Origin: Acinetobacter sp. Ac_5812
Lineage (GTDB): Bacteria > Pseudomonadota > Gammaproteobacteria > Pseudomonadales > Moraxellaceae
Length of the DNA: 64,000 nucleotides
NCBI RefSeq assembly: GCF_013072695.1
Contig: NZ_LXUK01000027.1
Location: forward strand, 372,001 to 436,000
Reading direction: 5' to 3'
The notes below the pieces were generated by a model that was given only the letters and a program-made list of their open reading frames with translations, searched no databases and had not been told where the DNA came from. Positions 49,373 through 57,079 of the stretch are shown here, piece after piece. Position numbers and translations under genes: made by a program. Numbering within the stretch: position 1 is the first letter of the stretch; every line of letters starts with the position of its first letter.

Positions 49373-49471
49373 TTAAACTTGTTGATCTTTTTCTTGGAAC
49401 ATTACTGTACCCACACGACCAACAACTACAGCCAATCCAAAAGCAATCACAGGAAATAATAAAACAGACAT
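49373..49471 (-). CDS. 32-residue small membrane protein (first of a tandem set)
   Basis: MSVLLFPVIAFGLAVVVGR then VGTVMFQEKDQQV. First in a minus-strand set of three, each preceded by GAGGT(A)A-type ribosome binding sites and separated by about 40 bp of AT-rich sequence. A promoter is seen at 49548-49576. The spacing, the signals and the conserved protein between copies together argue that these are real genes. No known family was recognised. Confidence 0.78.
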   Translation of the reverse strand: MSVLLFPVIAFGLAVVVGRVGTVMFQEKDQQV

Positions 49472-49500
49472 TGTTGTTACCTCTTCATTTTCGTGTTTGA

Positions 49501-49527
49501 GTACACTTGATGAGTATCAAAGTGTAC
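49501..49527 (-). promoter_or_regulatory. inverted repeat in the leader of the small-protein operon
   Basis: GTACACTT-GAT and ATC-AAAGTGTAC are symmetric around a 4-nt centre, in the untranslated leader 30 bp before the first start codon. A further GTACACT half-site lies at 49568-49574. It could be an operator for a dimeric repressor or an RNA stem-loop. Confidence 0.6.
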
Positions 49528-49547
49528 GCCTGTTCACATTAATTAAG

Positions 49548-49576
49548 ATAATAGCAGTGCACAAATGTACACTCAA
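49548..49576 (-). promoter_or_regulatory. promoter of the small-protein operon
   Basis: TTGAGT (49576-49571), a 17-bp spacer containing GTACATTTGTGCAC, then TATTAT (49553-49548) on the minus strand. It predicts a leader of about 70 nt. Confidence 0.6.
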
Positions 49577-49878
49577 GCGTCGCAAAGATATTCCCGATGA
49601 ACGGTATAAAAAATACACGATATAATTTCAAATTATTGAATAATAACATTTTTAAAAAAAGTACAACTGTTTTAAATATTTTTTAAATGTAAAATAAAAG
49701 CCTAAAGTTATTCTTTTTTCTCAATTTTTTTTATTGTTTGTTCATCTTGTAATTAGGGTGTCATACCTACATGCGAAAATGACATGAAAAAAACTTTATA
49801 TGACTCTATTCAATTTATTCATAATCATGCACCATAATCACGCAAACATTGAGAAATGTTGCTGTTTTATACAGAAAA

Positions 49879-50030
49879 ACTTGTTATTTTTACGCAGAAA
49901 AATGTGCATTTAGTATATATTAGTAAACTTGTCATTTTTCTTTAAGATATAAAATGTTTGGCGCCATGATATACACTTGTTTTTAATAACTATACCCATA
50001 TAAATCAAAAACTTGTATATCAGAACTTGT
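49879..50030. repeat. five ACTTGT motifs upstream of nadE
   Basis: ACTTGT occurs at 49879, 49927, 49975, 50011 and 50025, the first three exactly 48 bp apart and in wider similar context (AACTTGTTATTTTT and AACTTGTCATTTTT). They lie in the 581-bp gap between the small-protein operon and nadE. No gene was found in that gap apart from the promoter and leader signals listed. Confidence 0.5.
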
Positions 50031-50052
50031 TAAGACTTAGGATTAGGTTTGA

Positions 50053-51678
50053 ATGAAAAATTTTAAAGTTGCCCTTGCTCAATTCTCTCCGCACATTGGC
50101 AATATTGATGCAAATACTCAAAAGATGGTTGAGCAAGCAAATTTAGCGAAACAACAACAGGCTGATTTGATCATCTTCCCTGAACTTTCTACGCTCGGTT
50201 ACCCTGCTGAAGACCTATTACTCCGCCCAAATCTACAAAAACGCACTCAAAAAGCGTTTGCTCAACTCAGCGAAGTAAAAGATATCTTGATGGTATTCGG
50301 TTTTGTGCACCAAACTGAGGATGGTCATCGCTATAACTCTGCTGCTGTCATGAAAGACGGGCAAGTTTTAGGTGTTTATAACAAACAAAACCTGCCAAAT
50401 TATGGCGTGTTCGATGAGAAACGCTATTTCCAAGAAGGTCATCAACATCTTGTTTTTGAATATCTAGGCCATAAATTTGGTGTGCTGATTTGTGAAGATG
50501 TTTGGTCACTGAATAGTGTTAAACAACTCAGTCAGTTGAATGTTGAAACAGTTCTGGTCTTAAATGCTTCGCCGTATGAAGTTGGCAAACCACAACACCG
50601 CATTCAAACCCTCAATGAACTTGCAAAACAATTGAGTCTAAATGTTGTCTATGTCAACCAAGTCGGTGGACAAGACGACCTTATTTTTGATGGTTCAAGC
50701 TTTGTTAGCAATAATAGTGGCCAACTTGCACTGCAAGTACCAAGCTTTCAAGAAGCTCTTTCTTACGTTGAATACGATGCGGAACAAAAACAGTTCAAAG
50801 CAACTGATGCCATTCCTGCATTAGAAACTTTTGCCGAGATTTATCAAGCTTTAGTGATGGCAACACGTGACTACGTGCAACGCTCTGGCTTCCCAGGTGT
50901 GATTCTTGGCTTATCTGGCGGAATCGATTCGGCTTTAACATTGGCCATTGCCGTCGATGCGATTGGTGCCGATAAAGTACAGGCTGTGATGATGCCCTAT
51001 ACCTACACCTCACAAATGAGTGTAGAGGATGCAACTGAACAAGCACGTCGTATGGGTGTTACCTTTGGTATTGCCGAGATTCACCCAATCGTAAATAGCT
51101 TCATGCAGACGTTATTCCCATTCTTTGGTAATACCCCTGCTGATGCAACTGAAGAAAATTTACAAGCGCGTACTCGTGGTACTTTACTGATGGGTTTATC
51201 CAATAAATTTGGTAATCTTGTACTCTCTACAGGCAACAAGTCTGAAATCTCGGTAGGCTATTGCACCCTCTATGGGGATATGGTCGGTGGTTTCTCAGTG
51301 TTGAAAGACGTGTATAAAACCATTGTATTTGAACTGGCAAAATACCGTAATACGCTAGAAGAAACGCCAGTCATTCCTGAACGTGTGATTACTCGTCCAC
51401 CATCAGCAGAACTTCGTCCAGATCAAAAAGACCAAGACTCACTCCCTGCTTATGATGTACTTGATGCTATCTTATATGCTTATATTGAAGAAGATCTCAG
51501 CCAAGCAGATATTATCGCCAAAGGCTACGAAGCTGAAGTGGTCGAGAAAGTGATTCGCTTGGTAGATCGTAATGAATACAAGCGTCGTCAGGGCGCGATT
51601 GGACCACGTATTAGTTCACGTGCCTTCAGTCGTGAGCGACGCTACCCGATCGTCAATGGATGGACCGCGAATGACTGA
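50053..51678 (+). CDS. nadE: glutamine-dependent NAD+ synthase
   Basis: 541-residue enzyme that amidates deamido-NAD+ in the last step of NAD synthesis, with glutamine as nitrogen donor. Two domains: residues 1-250 nitrilase-type glutaminase (Glu in FPELSTLGYPAED, Lys in KQNLPNYGVFDEKRYF, Cys in VLICEDVW); residues ~280-541 synthetase (LGLSGGIDSALTLAIA, the P-loop-like PP motif, STGNKSEISVGY). RISSRAFSRERRYPI ends the protein. The next gene starts inside its last codons. Confidence 0.95.
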   Translation: MKNFKVALAQFSPHIGNIDANTQKMVEQANLAKQQQADLIIFPELSTLGYPAEDLLLRPNLQKRTQKAFAQLSEVKDILMVFGFVHQTEDGHRYNSAAVMKDGQVLGVYNKQNLPNYGVFDEKRYFQEGHQHLVFEYLGHKFGVLICEDVWSLNSVKQLSQLNVETVLVLNASPYEVGKPQHRIQTLNELAKQLSLNVVYVNQVGGQDDLIFDGSSFVSNNSGQLALQVPSFQEALSYVEYDAEQKQFKATDAIPALETFAEIYQALVMATRDYVQRSGFPGVILGLSGGIDSALTLAIAVDAIGADKVQAVMMPYTYTSQMSVEDATEQARRMGVTFGIAEIHPIVNSFMQTLFPFFGNTPADATEENLQARTRGTLLMGLSNKFGNLVLSTGNKSEISVGYCTLYGDMVGGFSVLKDVYKTIVFELAKYRNTLEETPVIPERVITRPPSAELRPDQKDQDSLPAYDVLDAILYAYIEEDLSQADIIAKGYEAEVVEKVIRLVDRNEYKRRQGAIGPRISSRAFSRERRYPIVNGWTAND

Positions 51679-52702
51679 AAAAATTGTTTCTGAAAAGTCA
51701 CAATTGCTTGCTCAAGCTTTAATGCTTGAGCAAGTTTCATTTTATAAAAATCAACTCACCACTCAACTTTCTGCTGATTTTTTCCAGCAATTTATTCAAC
51801 TTTTTCTCCAACATGCGCCTAATATTCAGCTCAAGGAAGTGGTTGAATTAGAACAAATTCAGGCGGTTGTAAAACGCTATGCATTTGAAATGCAACTCGG
51901 TGCAGGTTTATTAGAATTTATTGGAGAAATTGCACAAAGACTACATGTCTTTTCTTTACAGTCATCTGCACAGTTACAGGACGTATTTTCAGACCACCAG
52001 TTTGAAATGTGGCTGTCCAAGTTTTTAGAGCTGGAAAATATCCGCCATTATTTAAATCAGTTTTTAAAAGAAAGCCCTTCGATACAACAGTTGTGCCAAT
52101 ACATCGCGACCACAACACTACAAAACAAATTACCCAAATTATTTGCACAATCGGATGAAGCGCATATTTCTGAAAGCAAATACGAGTGGCAGCAAAAACT
52201 AAAAACCTTTTCGCATCGCCAACAGCAGCGTATTGAACAAAAGATTGAAGAAAGTATTGGTCGATTCATTCAAGAACAGCTGGTTGATCTCAGCTTGCTT
52301 TCAAATGATGACCTTGAGAGCCTTGCACGCAATATCTGGGACGACAACAAAGCCCAGCCTTTATCCGAATATACCAAACAAGTGACACCACTGGATGTAG
52401 AAGAGTTCTTTGTGATGATTTACGAGTACTGGAAAGAATTACGCCAGTCCACGTTCATACAAGATTTGATTTTATACGGCGTTAAGGTGTTTTATGACTT
52501 CTATAAAGATGAAAGTCTGGAAGATGTTTTTGCTGCAATTGGTATAGAAGAAACAGATTTACTTAATGAAGCAGTACGTTTTTATCCTAAAGTCGTTGTG
52601 GCTTTAGATGAACATGATGTACTCGAACCAATTATTACCCTGATCTTAAAACCGTTTTATGAAAGTACTCAGACATTGGCAGCCATCGAAAAACATTTAT
52701 AA
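51671..52702 (+). CDS. conserved hypothetical protein coupled to nadE
   Basis: 343 residues, mostly helical, no signal peptide or membrane segment, acidic overall. No catalytic motif or family was recognised. ATG 51671 overlaps the nadE stop (ATGACTGA), an 8-bp overlap that indicates translational coupling; an open frame further upstream lies inside nadE and is not coding. Genomic linkage may hint at a role in NAD metabolism, but that is only positional. Confidence 0.6.
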   Translation: MTEKIVSEKSQLLAQALMLEQVSFYKNQLTTQLSADFFQQFIQLFLQHAPNIQLKEVVELEQIQAVVKRYAFEMQLGAGLLEFIGEIAQRLHVFSLQSSAQLQDVFSDHQFEMWLSKFLELENIRHYLNQFLKESPSIQQLCQYIATTTLQNKLPKLFAQSDEAHISESKYEWQQKLKTFSHRQQQRIEQKIEESIGRFIQEQLVDLSLLSNDDLESLARNIWDDNKAQPLSEYTKQVTPLDVEEFFVMIYEYWKELRQSTFIQDLILYGVKVFYDFYKDESLEDVFAAIGIEETDLLNEAVRFYPKVVVALDEHDVLEPIITLILKPFYESTQTLAAIEKHL

Positions 52703-52707
52703 AAAAT

Positions 52708-52742
52708 AAAGCCTGTAAATAAATGACTTATTTACAGGCTTT
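52708..52742 (+). terminator. terminator after the nadE operon
   Basis: AAAGCCTGTAAATAA and TTATTTACAGGCTTT form a 15-bp stem with a 5-nt loop, followed by T. Confidence 0.88.
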
Positions 52743-52780
52743 TGCACATCTGATGAATTATTTTTACGCAATAAGCAGAT

Positions 52781-52810
52781 AAAAAGAAACCACGCAGGAG
52801 CGTGGTTTTT
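52781..52810 (-). terminator. terminator of tRNA-Met copy 1
   Basis: On the minus strand ACCACGC-TCCT-GCGTGGT followed by TTCTTTTT, directly behind the CCA end of the tRNA. Confidence 0.75.
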
Positions 52811-52814
52811 AAAA

Positions 52815-52891
52815 TGGTGGCTATGACGAGACTTGAACTTGTGACCCCCGCATTATGAGTGCGGTGCTCTAACCAACTGAGCTACATAGCC
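52815..52891 (-). tRNA. tRNA-Met (CAT), copy 1
   Basis: 77 nt with encoded CCA. Acceptor GGCTATG pairs with CATAGCC; D arm GCTCAGTTGGTTAGAGC; anticodon loop CTCATAA (anticodon CAT) between CGCA and TGCG; T arm GGGTCACAAGTTCAAGTCTC. An elongator Met tRNA, since the initiator GGG-CCC anticodon stem is absent. Its sequence is identical to copy 2. Confidence 0.95.
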
Positions 52892-53121
52892 GTAAACTGT
52901 GTGCGCATTATCTAGTTTTCGATTCAGTTGGTCAAGTCTATGACCTTGAAAATATAGAACATATGAACAGTTTTTATGCTATCTGCCATCAATTGATCAA
53001 ATTTCAACAGATCTCTGCTTCAACAACGAAATTGAGTCATGAATGAGCTTTTATTCAACTAAAAATAACCAGAAAACCTAGCGTCAAAAAGATTGTTTTG
53101 AAGATCACAAAAACTACAGAC

Positions 53122-53149
53122 AAAAAGAGACCACGCAGGAGCGTGGTCT
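53122..53149 (-). terminator. terminator of tRNA-Met copy 2
   Basis: On the minus strand GACCACGC-TCCT-GCGTGGTC followed by TCTTTTTG; the same design as behind copy 1. Confidence 0.7.
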
Positions 53150-53155
53150 ATAAAA

Positions 53156-53232
53156 TGGTGGCTATGACGAGACTTGAACTTGTGACCCCCGCATTATGAG
53201 TGCGGTGCTCTAACCAACTGAGCTACATAGCC
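53156..53232 (-). tRNA. tRNA-Met (CAT), copy 2
   Basis: Identical to the tRNA at 52815-52891 over all 77 nt, including CCA. The immediate upstream flank (AAACTGTG-GCGCATTATCT) is also similar, showing a tandem duplication of the transcription unit. 265 bp of unique sequence lie between the copies. Confidence 0.95.
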
Positions 53233-53297
53233 GAAAACTGTGGGCGCATTATCTTAACTTTCAATACACACGTCAAGCACAATTTTAAAAAATTTGA

Positions 53298-53685
<388 letters not shown>

Positions 53686-53711
53686 GTGGCGCATCTTATC
53701 AAAGATCGAAG

Positions 53712-53975
53712 TTAATTGCTCGCATTTTTTTGCCCAGTTAACTTTTTGTATTTCGCCATCAAGTCATCATGCGATTCGACATGTTGCGGATCGAGCGGAA
53801 TACAATCAACGGGGCAGAACAACTGACACTGTGGCTGATCATGATGACCGATGCATTCTGTACAGAGTGCAGGATCGATCTCATAAATCAGCTCACCCAT
53901 ATAAATGGCTTCATTGGGACAAACAGGTTCACAGACATCACAGTTAATGCATTCATCTGTAATATATAAAGACAC
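53712..53975 (-). CDS. yfhL: YfhL-type 2[4Fe-4S] ferredoxin
   Basis: 87-residue electron carrier with two iron-sulfur motifs: CINCDVCEPVCP and CTEC-8 residues-CQLFCP. The longer second spacing and the C-terminal extension are typical of the Alvin/YfhL class. GTG 53975 is the start: AAGG lies 8 nt upstream and the TAG stop of coaD stands 1 nt before it, so the two are coupled. coaD-yfhL neighbourhood is common in proteobacteria. Confidence 0.9.
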   Translation of the reverse strand: MSLYITDECINCDVCEPVCPNEAIYMGELIYEIDPALCTECIGHHDQPQCQLFCPVDCIPLDPQHVESHDDLMAKYKKLTGQKNASN

Positions 53976-53976
53976 G

Positions 53977-54504
<528 letters not shown>

Positions 54505-54553
54505 TTAACAAATCTTCGGCCTAAACGCGAAATTCCTAAACAATGGAAAAAGG

Positions 54554-54581
54554 TTGCGTTTTACGGCACAATAGCTGTAAT
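54554..54581 (+). promoter_or_regulatory. putative promoter at the prophage left border
   Basis: TTGCGT (54554-54559), a 16-bp spacer and TGTAAT (54576-54581) on the plus strand, 17 bp before the ATG at 54598. Confidence 0.45.
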
Positions 54582-54597
54582 TGTGGAAGTTTAGATT

Positions 54598-54684
54598 ATG
54601 GCGCAAGCAACAGTTGTAAAAAATTATACGTGTTTAAGTTTCTTACAATTCTTTATAGTTCCTTTTTCCAATATAACTTATTGA
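54598..54684 (+). pseudogene. possible 5' remnant of a host gene cut by prophage integration
   Basis: 28-codon frame beginning MAQATVVKNYTCL that ends in TGA as sequence becomes AT-rich. It has a GGAAG-like ribosome binding site and the promoter at 54554-54581. The first residues look like a real protein start and the rest looks random, which fits a gene whose body was separated by insertion near 54625-54640. The remainder would lie beyond the right prophage end. It is unproven; it could be a noncoding junction. Confidence 0.4.
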
Positions 54685-54742
54685 TTAATAATAATTGATG
54701 TTCCTTTTAGTTCTTTTTAGTTTGTTTTAATTCACAATAAAA

Positions 54743-54780
54743 ACGGGTAATAATACGGGTAACATATCCTTTGATTACCC
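54743..54780. repeat. ACGGGTAA direct repeats before the integrase
   Basis: ACGGGTAA occurs at 54743 and 54755, and GATTACCC (inverted) at 54773-54780, immediately before the integrase start. Suitable as arm-type integrase sites or an autoregulatory operator. A second pair, TTCCTTTTAG/TTCTTTTTAG, lies at 54702-54721. Confidence 0.4.
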
Positions 54781-55998
54781 ATGATGGCCGCTGTAAAACT
54801 TTCTGACGTTAAAATTAAAACTTTAAAGCCTAAAGACAAGGTTTATCGCATCCTTGATGCTGATCGGCTTTACATAGAGATACGGCCTACTGGTGCAAAG
54901 GTGTGGCGTTTTAAATTCGTCTTTCAGGGTAAAGAGTCATCGATGAGCCTGGGAGAATACCCGTCCATTAGTCTGGCCGATGCACGTGCATTGAAAGATG
55001 AAATGCGTGCTAAATTAGCCAAAGGGATTCATCCAGTCGAAGATCGAAAAAATATAAAGGCTCAAGCGCTGGCTGAAACTTTAAATACTTTTGATTCAAT
55101 TGCTGCAGAATTTAAATTAAAACGAATGGGTTCAAAATCAGAAATATACCAAGAGAAATTTGACGTTGCCTTAGCAAAAGATATCTCGCCAATCATAGGG
55201 AAAAAGAATGTAGGTGAAGTGACTGCCGCTGATGTATTGAAAATTTTAAACAGTACTGTCGATCGTATTGTGAAAGAATCAAATGGCAGGTTTACTGGTG
55301 CATCTGCTGCTCTTGAGAATAGGAGATTCATTGGGGCTGTGATTCGGTATGCTATTGCAACACTACGTGCCGAGAATGATCCCACATATGCTGTTCGTGA
55401 TGTAATTAAAAGACCTCGCGTCAATCATGCAAGAGCATTAACAAAAGAAGAAAGATACAAAGCTCGAACAAGCCTGCCAAAATACAACGGCACTCAGACT
55501 GTAAAAAATGCAGGTTTTATTCTCTTATACACAATGCTTCGTGCTGTTGAGATCCGAAAGATGGAATGGTCTTGGATTGACTTTGAATCCAGTTTAATTA
55601 CTTTCCCTATTGAGGTAATGAAAGCATCCAGAGTTCATGTTTTACCTATCTCAGATCAAGTTTTTAATGTTTTAAAACAACAATACGATATCTCTGGTGA
55701 TCAAGTACTGGTTTTCCCTGCTATTTACAGTCAGAAGAATAATGGCATGTTGGCAAAGGAAACTCTTAATAGTATGTTGGAATACATTGGTCTAAAAGGT
55801 GTAACCACCCATGATTTTAGGGCCACCGCATCAACGCTATTATATGAGAAAGGCTATGAGGAGGCTTGGGTTGAGAAGCAATTAGCGCATGCTGAATCAA
55901 ACAAAACTAAAGCTTCGTACGATCATTCTAAGCACTTAAAACCAAGGCGTAAAATGATGCAAGACTGGGCAGATATTGTAGATAGTTGGAAAAACTAA
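54781..55998 (+). CDS. int: prophage tyrosine integrase
   Basis: 405-residue P4-like tyrosine recombinase. Seen: N-terminal arm-binding domain (DUF4102-type: LKPKDKVYRILDADRLYIEIRPTGAKVWRFKFVFQGK, LGEYPSISLADAR); core-binding helices at 95-210; catalytic R in LLYTMLRAVEIRKMEW; HDFRATASTLLYEKG (H-x-x-R); HAESNKTKASYDHS with the nucleophile Tyr. It inserts and excises the prophage; no tRNA lies at the left border, so the target is probably a protein gene. ATG 54784 is an alternative start. Confidence 0.93.
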   Translation: MMAAVKLSDVKIKTLKPKDKVYRILDADRLYIEIRPTGAKVWRFKFVFQGKESSMSLGEYPSISLADARALKDEMRAKLAKGIHPVEDRKNIKAQALAETLNTFDSIAAEFKLKRMGSKSEIYQEKFDVALAKDISPIIGKKNVGEVTAADVLKILNSTVDRIVKESNGRFTGASAALENRRFIGAVIRYAIATLRAENDPTYAVRDVIKRPRVNHARALTKEERYKARTSLPKYNGTQTVKNAGFILLYTMLRAVEIRKMEWSWIDFESSLITFPIEVMKASRVHVLPISDQVFNVLKQQYDISGDQVLVFPAIYSQKNNGMLAKETLNSMLEYIGLKGVTTHDFRATASTLLYEKGYEEAWVEKQLAHAESNKTKASYDHSKHLKPRRKMMQDWADIVDSWKN

Positions 55999-56079
55999 TC
56001 GAGAAAATTATTCCTTAAATGAAAAATAGTAATTCAACATCTTAATAAAAAATATAAGCTATTAATTATTTTGGCTCTA

Positions 56080-56100
56080 CGGAATAACGTGTGGAAATTA
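56080..56100 (+). repeat. left 21-bp inverted repeat around the HTH cassette
   Basis: CGGAATAACGTGTGGAAATT plus A; its exact reverse complement is at 56984-57004. The two bracket 925 bp that contain only the 56179-56845 operon and its signals. Confidence 0.75.
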
Positions 56101-56148
56101 TATTGATTAAGTCGAAAATAAGTAAAATTTGGTGGAATATACAGAATG

Positions 56149-56175
56149 CAAAGCCCTCACTTAGTAAGGGCTTTG
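56149..56175. terminator. hairpin after the HTH operon
   Basis: CAAAGCCCT and AGGGCTTTG with a 9-nt loop, 3 bp behind the stop of the HTH gene; modest T-runs on both sides. Confidence 0.65.
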
Positions 56176-56178
56176 TTC

Positions 56179-56628
56179 TTATTCGTAACAACCTTTAAGC
56201 CATTTCCACACCCCCCAATTGTCGGGGATTTTCTGAGCATCATCTAATTTACCAATTTTACCCAATAATAATAATTGACCAATGACGGCTTGATAAATGC
56301 GCCAGTACGCAACATGCGGACATTCTGTTGCTTGCGAAAATGATTCAAAACTGTGATAAAACGGCAGTTTGGGACTTATGCGAGATGGTTTTGTATCATC
56401 GCTATCATTGTAAATCGTTGCTTCCTGAACATCATCGAGCATCTTATCAAGCACTAAGGCATAGTGCGACACCATTGTTGACAATGTGAGCGCAACATCG
56501 CTAGGTACTGGTACTTTTCCTGCTTCCCAATACTGAAAACTACGCTTTGTTACATTGCAAATTTCCGCAATTTCGGCAACAGTTAAGCCAAGGCTTTGAC
56601 GTTGCGCTTTTAGAACTAAGTGATTCAT
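56179..56628 (-). CDS. Aca2-like HTH regulator
   Basis: 149 residues. N-terminal helix-turn-helix (LKAQRQSLGLTVAEIAEICNVTKRSFQYWEAGKVPVPSDVA), then a second domain LPFYHSFESFSQATECPHVAYWRIYQAVIGQLLL. The order and motifs (RSFQYWE-G, LxFYxxFE-, WRxxQxV--L) match the Aca2/YdiL-type family. Aca2 proteins are encoded directly behind anti-CRISPR genes and repress them by binding promoter DNA, and in a studied phage also the mRNA. It is 13 bp behind a small gene, and that operon has a palindromic promoter. Similarity is judged by eye. Other HTH regulators with the same fold exist. Confidence 0.7.
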   Translation of the reverse strand: MNHLVLKAQRQSLGLTVAEIAEICNVTKRSFQYWEAGKVPVPSDVALTLSTMVSHYALVLDKMLDDVQEATIYNDSDDTKPSRISPKLPFYHSFESFSQATECPHVAYWRIYQAVIGQLLLLGKIGKLDDAQKIPDNWGVWKWLKGCYE

Positions 56629-56641
56629 TTTGTATTCCTAC

Positions 56642-56844
56642 TTAAAATTCCCAATCGCTAAGATTGATATTTCGACCATTTTCTAAGCAGTGTTTAGTGG
56701 CAACAGTTTTGGCTTTTTTCCAGTGCCCACACACAGAGGTTGAATAGTCATGCACCCATGTATTGTCACGCAATTCATATACTGAAAAAGTAGTTACTGC
56801 TTTACCGTTTAAATATACATTTTGGATATTTTGAATTTTTAACA
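56642..56844 (-). CDS. 67-residue unknown protein, candidate anti-CRISPR
   Basis: Short protein (MLKIQNIQNVYLNGKAVTTF, NTWVHDYSTSVCGHWKKAKT, then CLENGRNINLSDWEF), ATG at 56845-56843, GGAG 7 nt upstream. It has no homologue I recognise. It is the first gene of a two-gene operon whose second gene is an Aca2-like regulator. In known systems that position is held by anti-CRISPR genes. Functional assignment is positional inference only. It is not notably acidic, and might equally be a small phage regulator or structural accessory. Confidence 0.6.
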
Positions 56845-56856
56845 TTTTATTTCTCC

Positions 56857-56874
56857 AATCGCTCAGTAGCGATT
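56857..56874 (-). promoter_or_regulatory. stem-loop directly before the ribosome binding site
   Basis: In the mRNA, AATCGCT-ACTG-AGCGATT forms a 7-bp stem with a 4-nt loop that ends where the GGAG ribosome binding site begins. A protein bound here would cover the site. Such stem-loops are the RNA targets described for Aca2. Confidence 0.65.
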
Positions 56875-56916
56875 TAAGTTAATTTTCAAGAGAGCCTTTC
56901 TCGTCTTGAGGTATTT

Positions 56917-56945
56917 AGTATATTTCGCAATTGCGAAATATACAA
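56917..56945 (-). promoter_or_regulatory. promoter with 26-bp palindromic operator
   Basis: On the minus strand TTGTAT (56945-56940), 17-bp spacer, TATACT (56922-56917). Across them, 56918-56943 is a perfect palindrome, GTATATTTCGCAA joined to its reverse complement. A dimeric repressor bound here would block RNA polymerase. Confidence 0.8.
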
Positions 56946-56983
56946 GAGGGTAAATGATTTATTTTTAAACTGCCAACAAAAGC

Positions 56984-57004
56984 TAATTTCCACACGTTAT
57001 TCCG
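56984..57004 (-). repeat. right 21-bp inverted repeat around the HTH cassette
   Basis: Exact reverse complement of 56080-56100. A third, degenerate copy (TTCCACTACTTATTCCG) lies at 57032-57048. Confidence 0.75.
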
Positions 57005-57079
57005 AAATAGAGACTTTACTTAAAATCCAAATTCCACTACTTATTCCGCATAGCCATTATTTTTAATAGCTTATTGCAC

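Noticed and set aside
49259-49459. 66-codon plus-strand frame across the small-protein genes
   Set aside because: It runs antisense to two conserved small genes that have ribosome binding sites; its sequence is low complexity and has no start signal.
52815-53232. tRNA-Met pair as the prophage attachment site
   Set aside because: The integrase lies more than 1.5 kb away behind rnpB, yfhL and coaD, and no tRNA fragment flanks it.
56642-56844. Naming the 67-residue protein as a specific known anti-CRISPR
   Set aside because: No sequence match to a known Acr family could be recognised by reading; only its position supports the idea.
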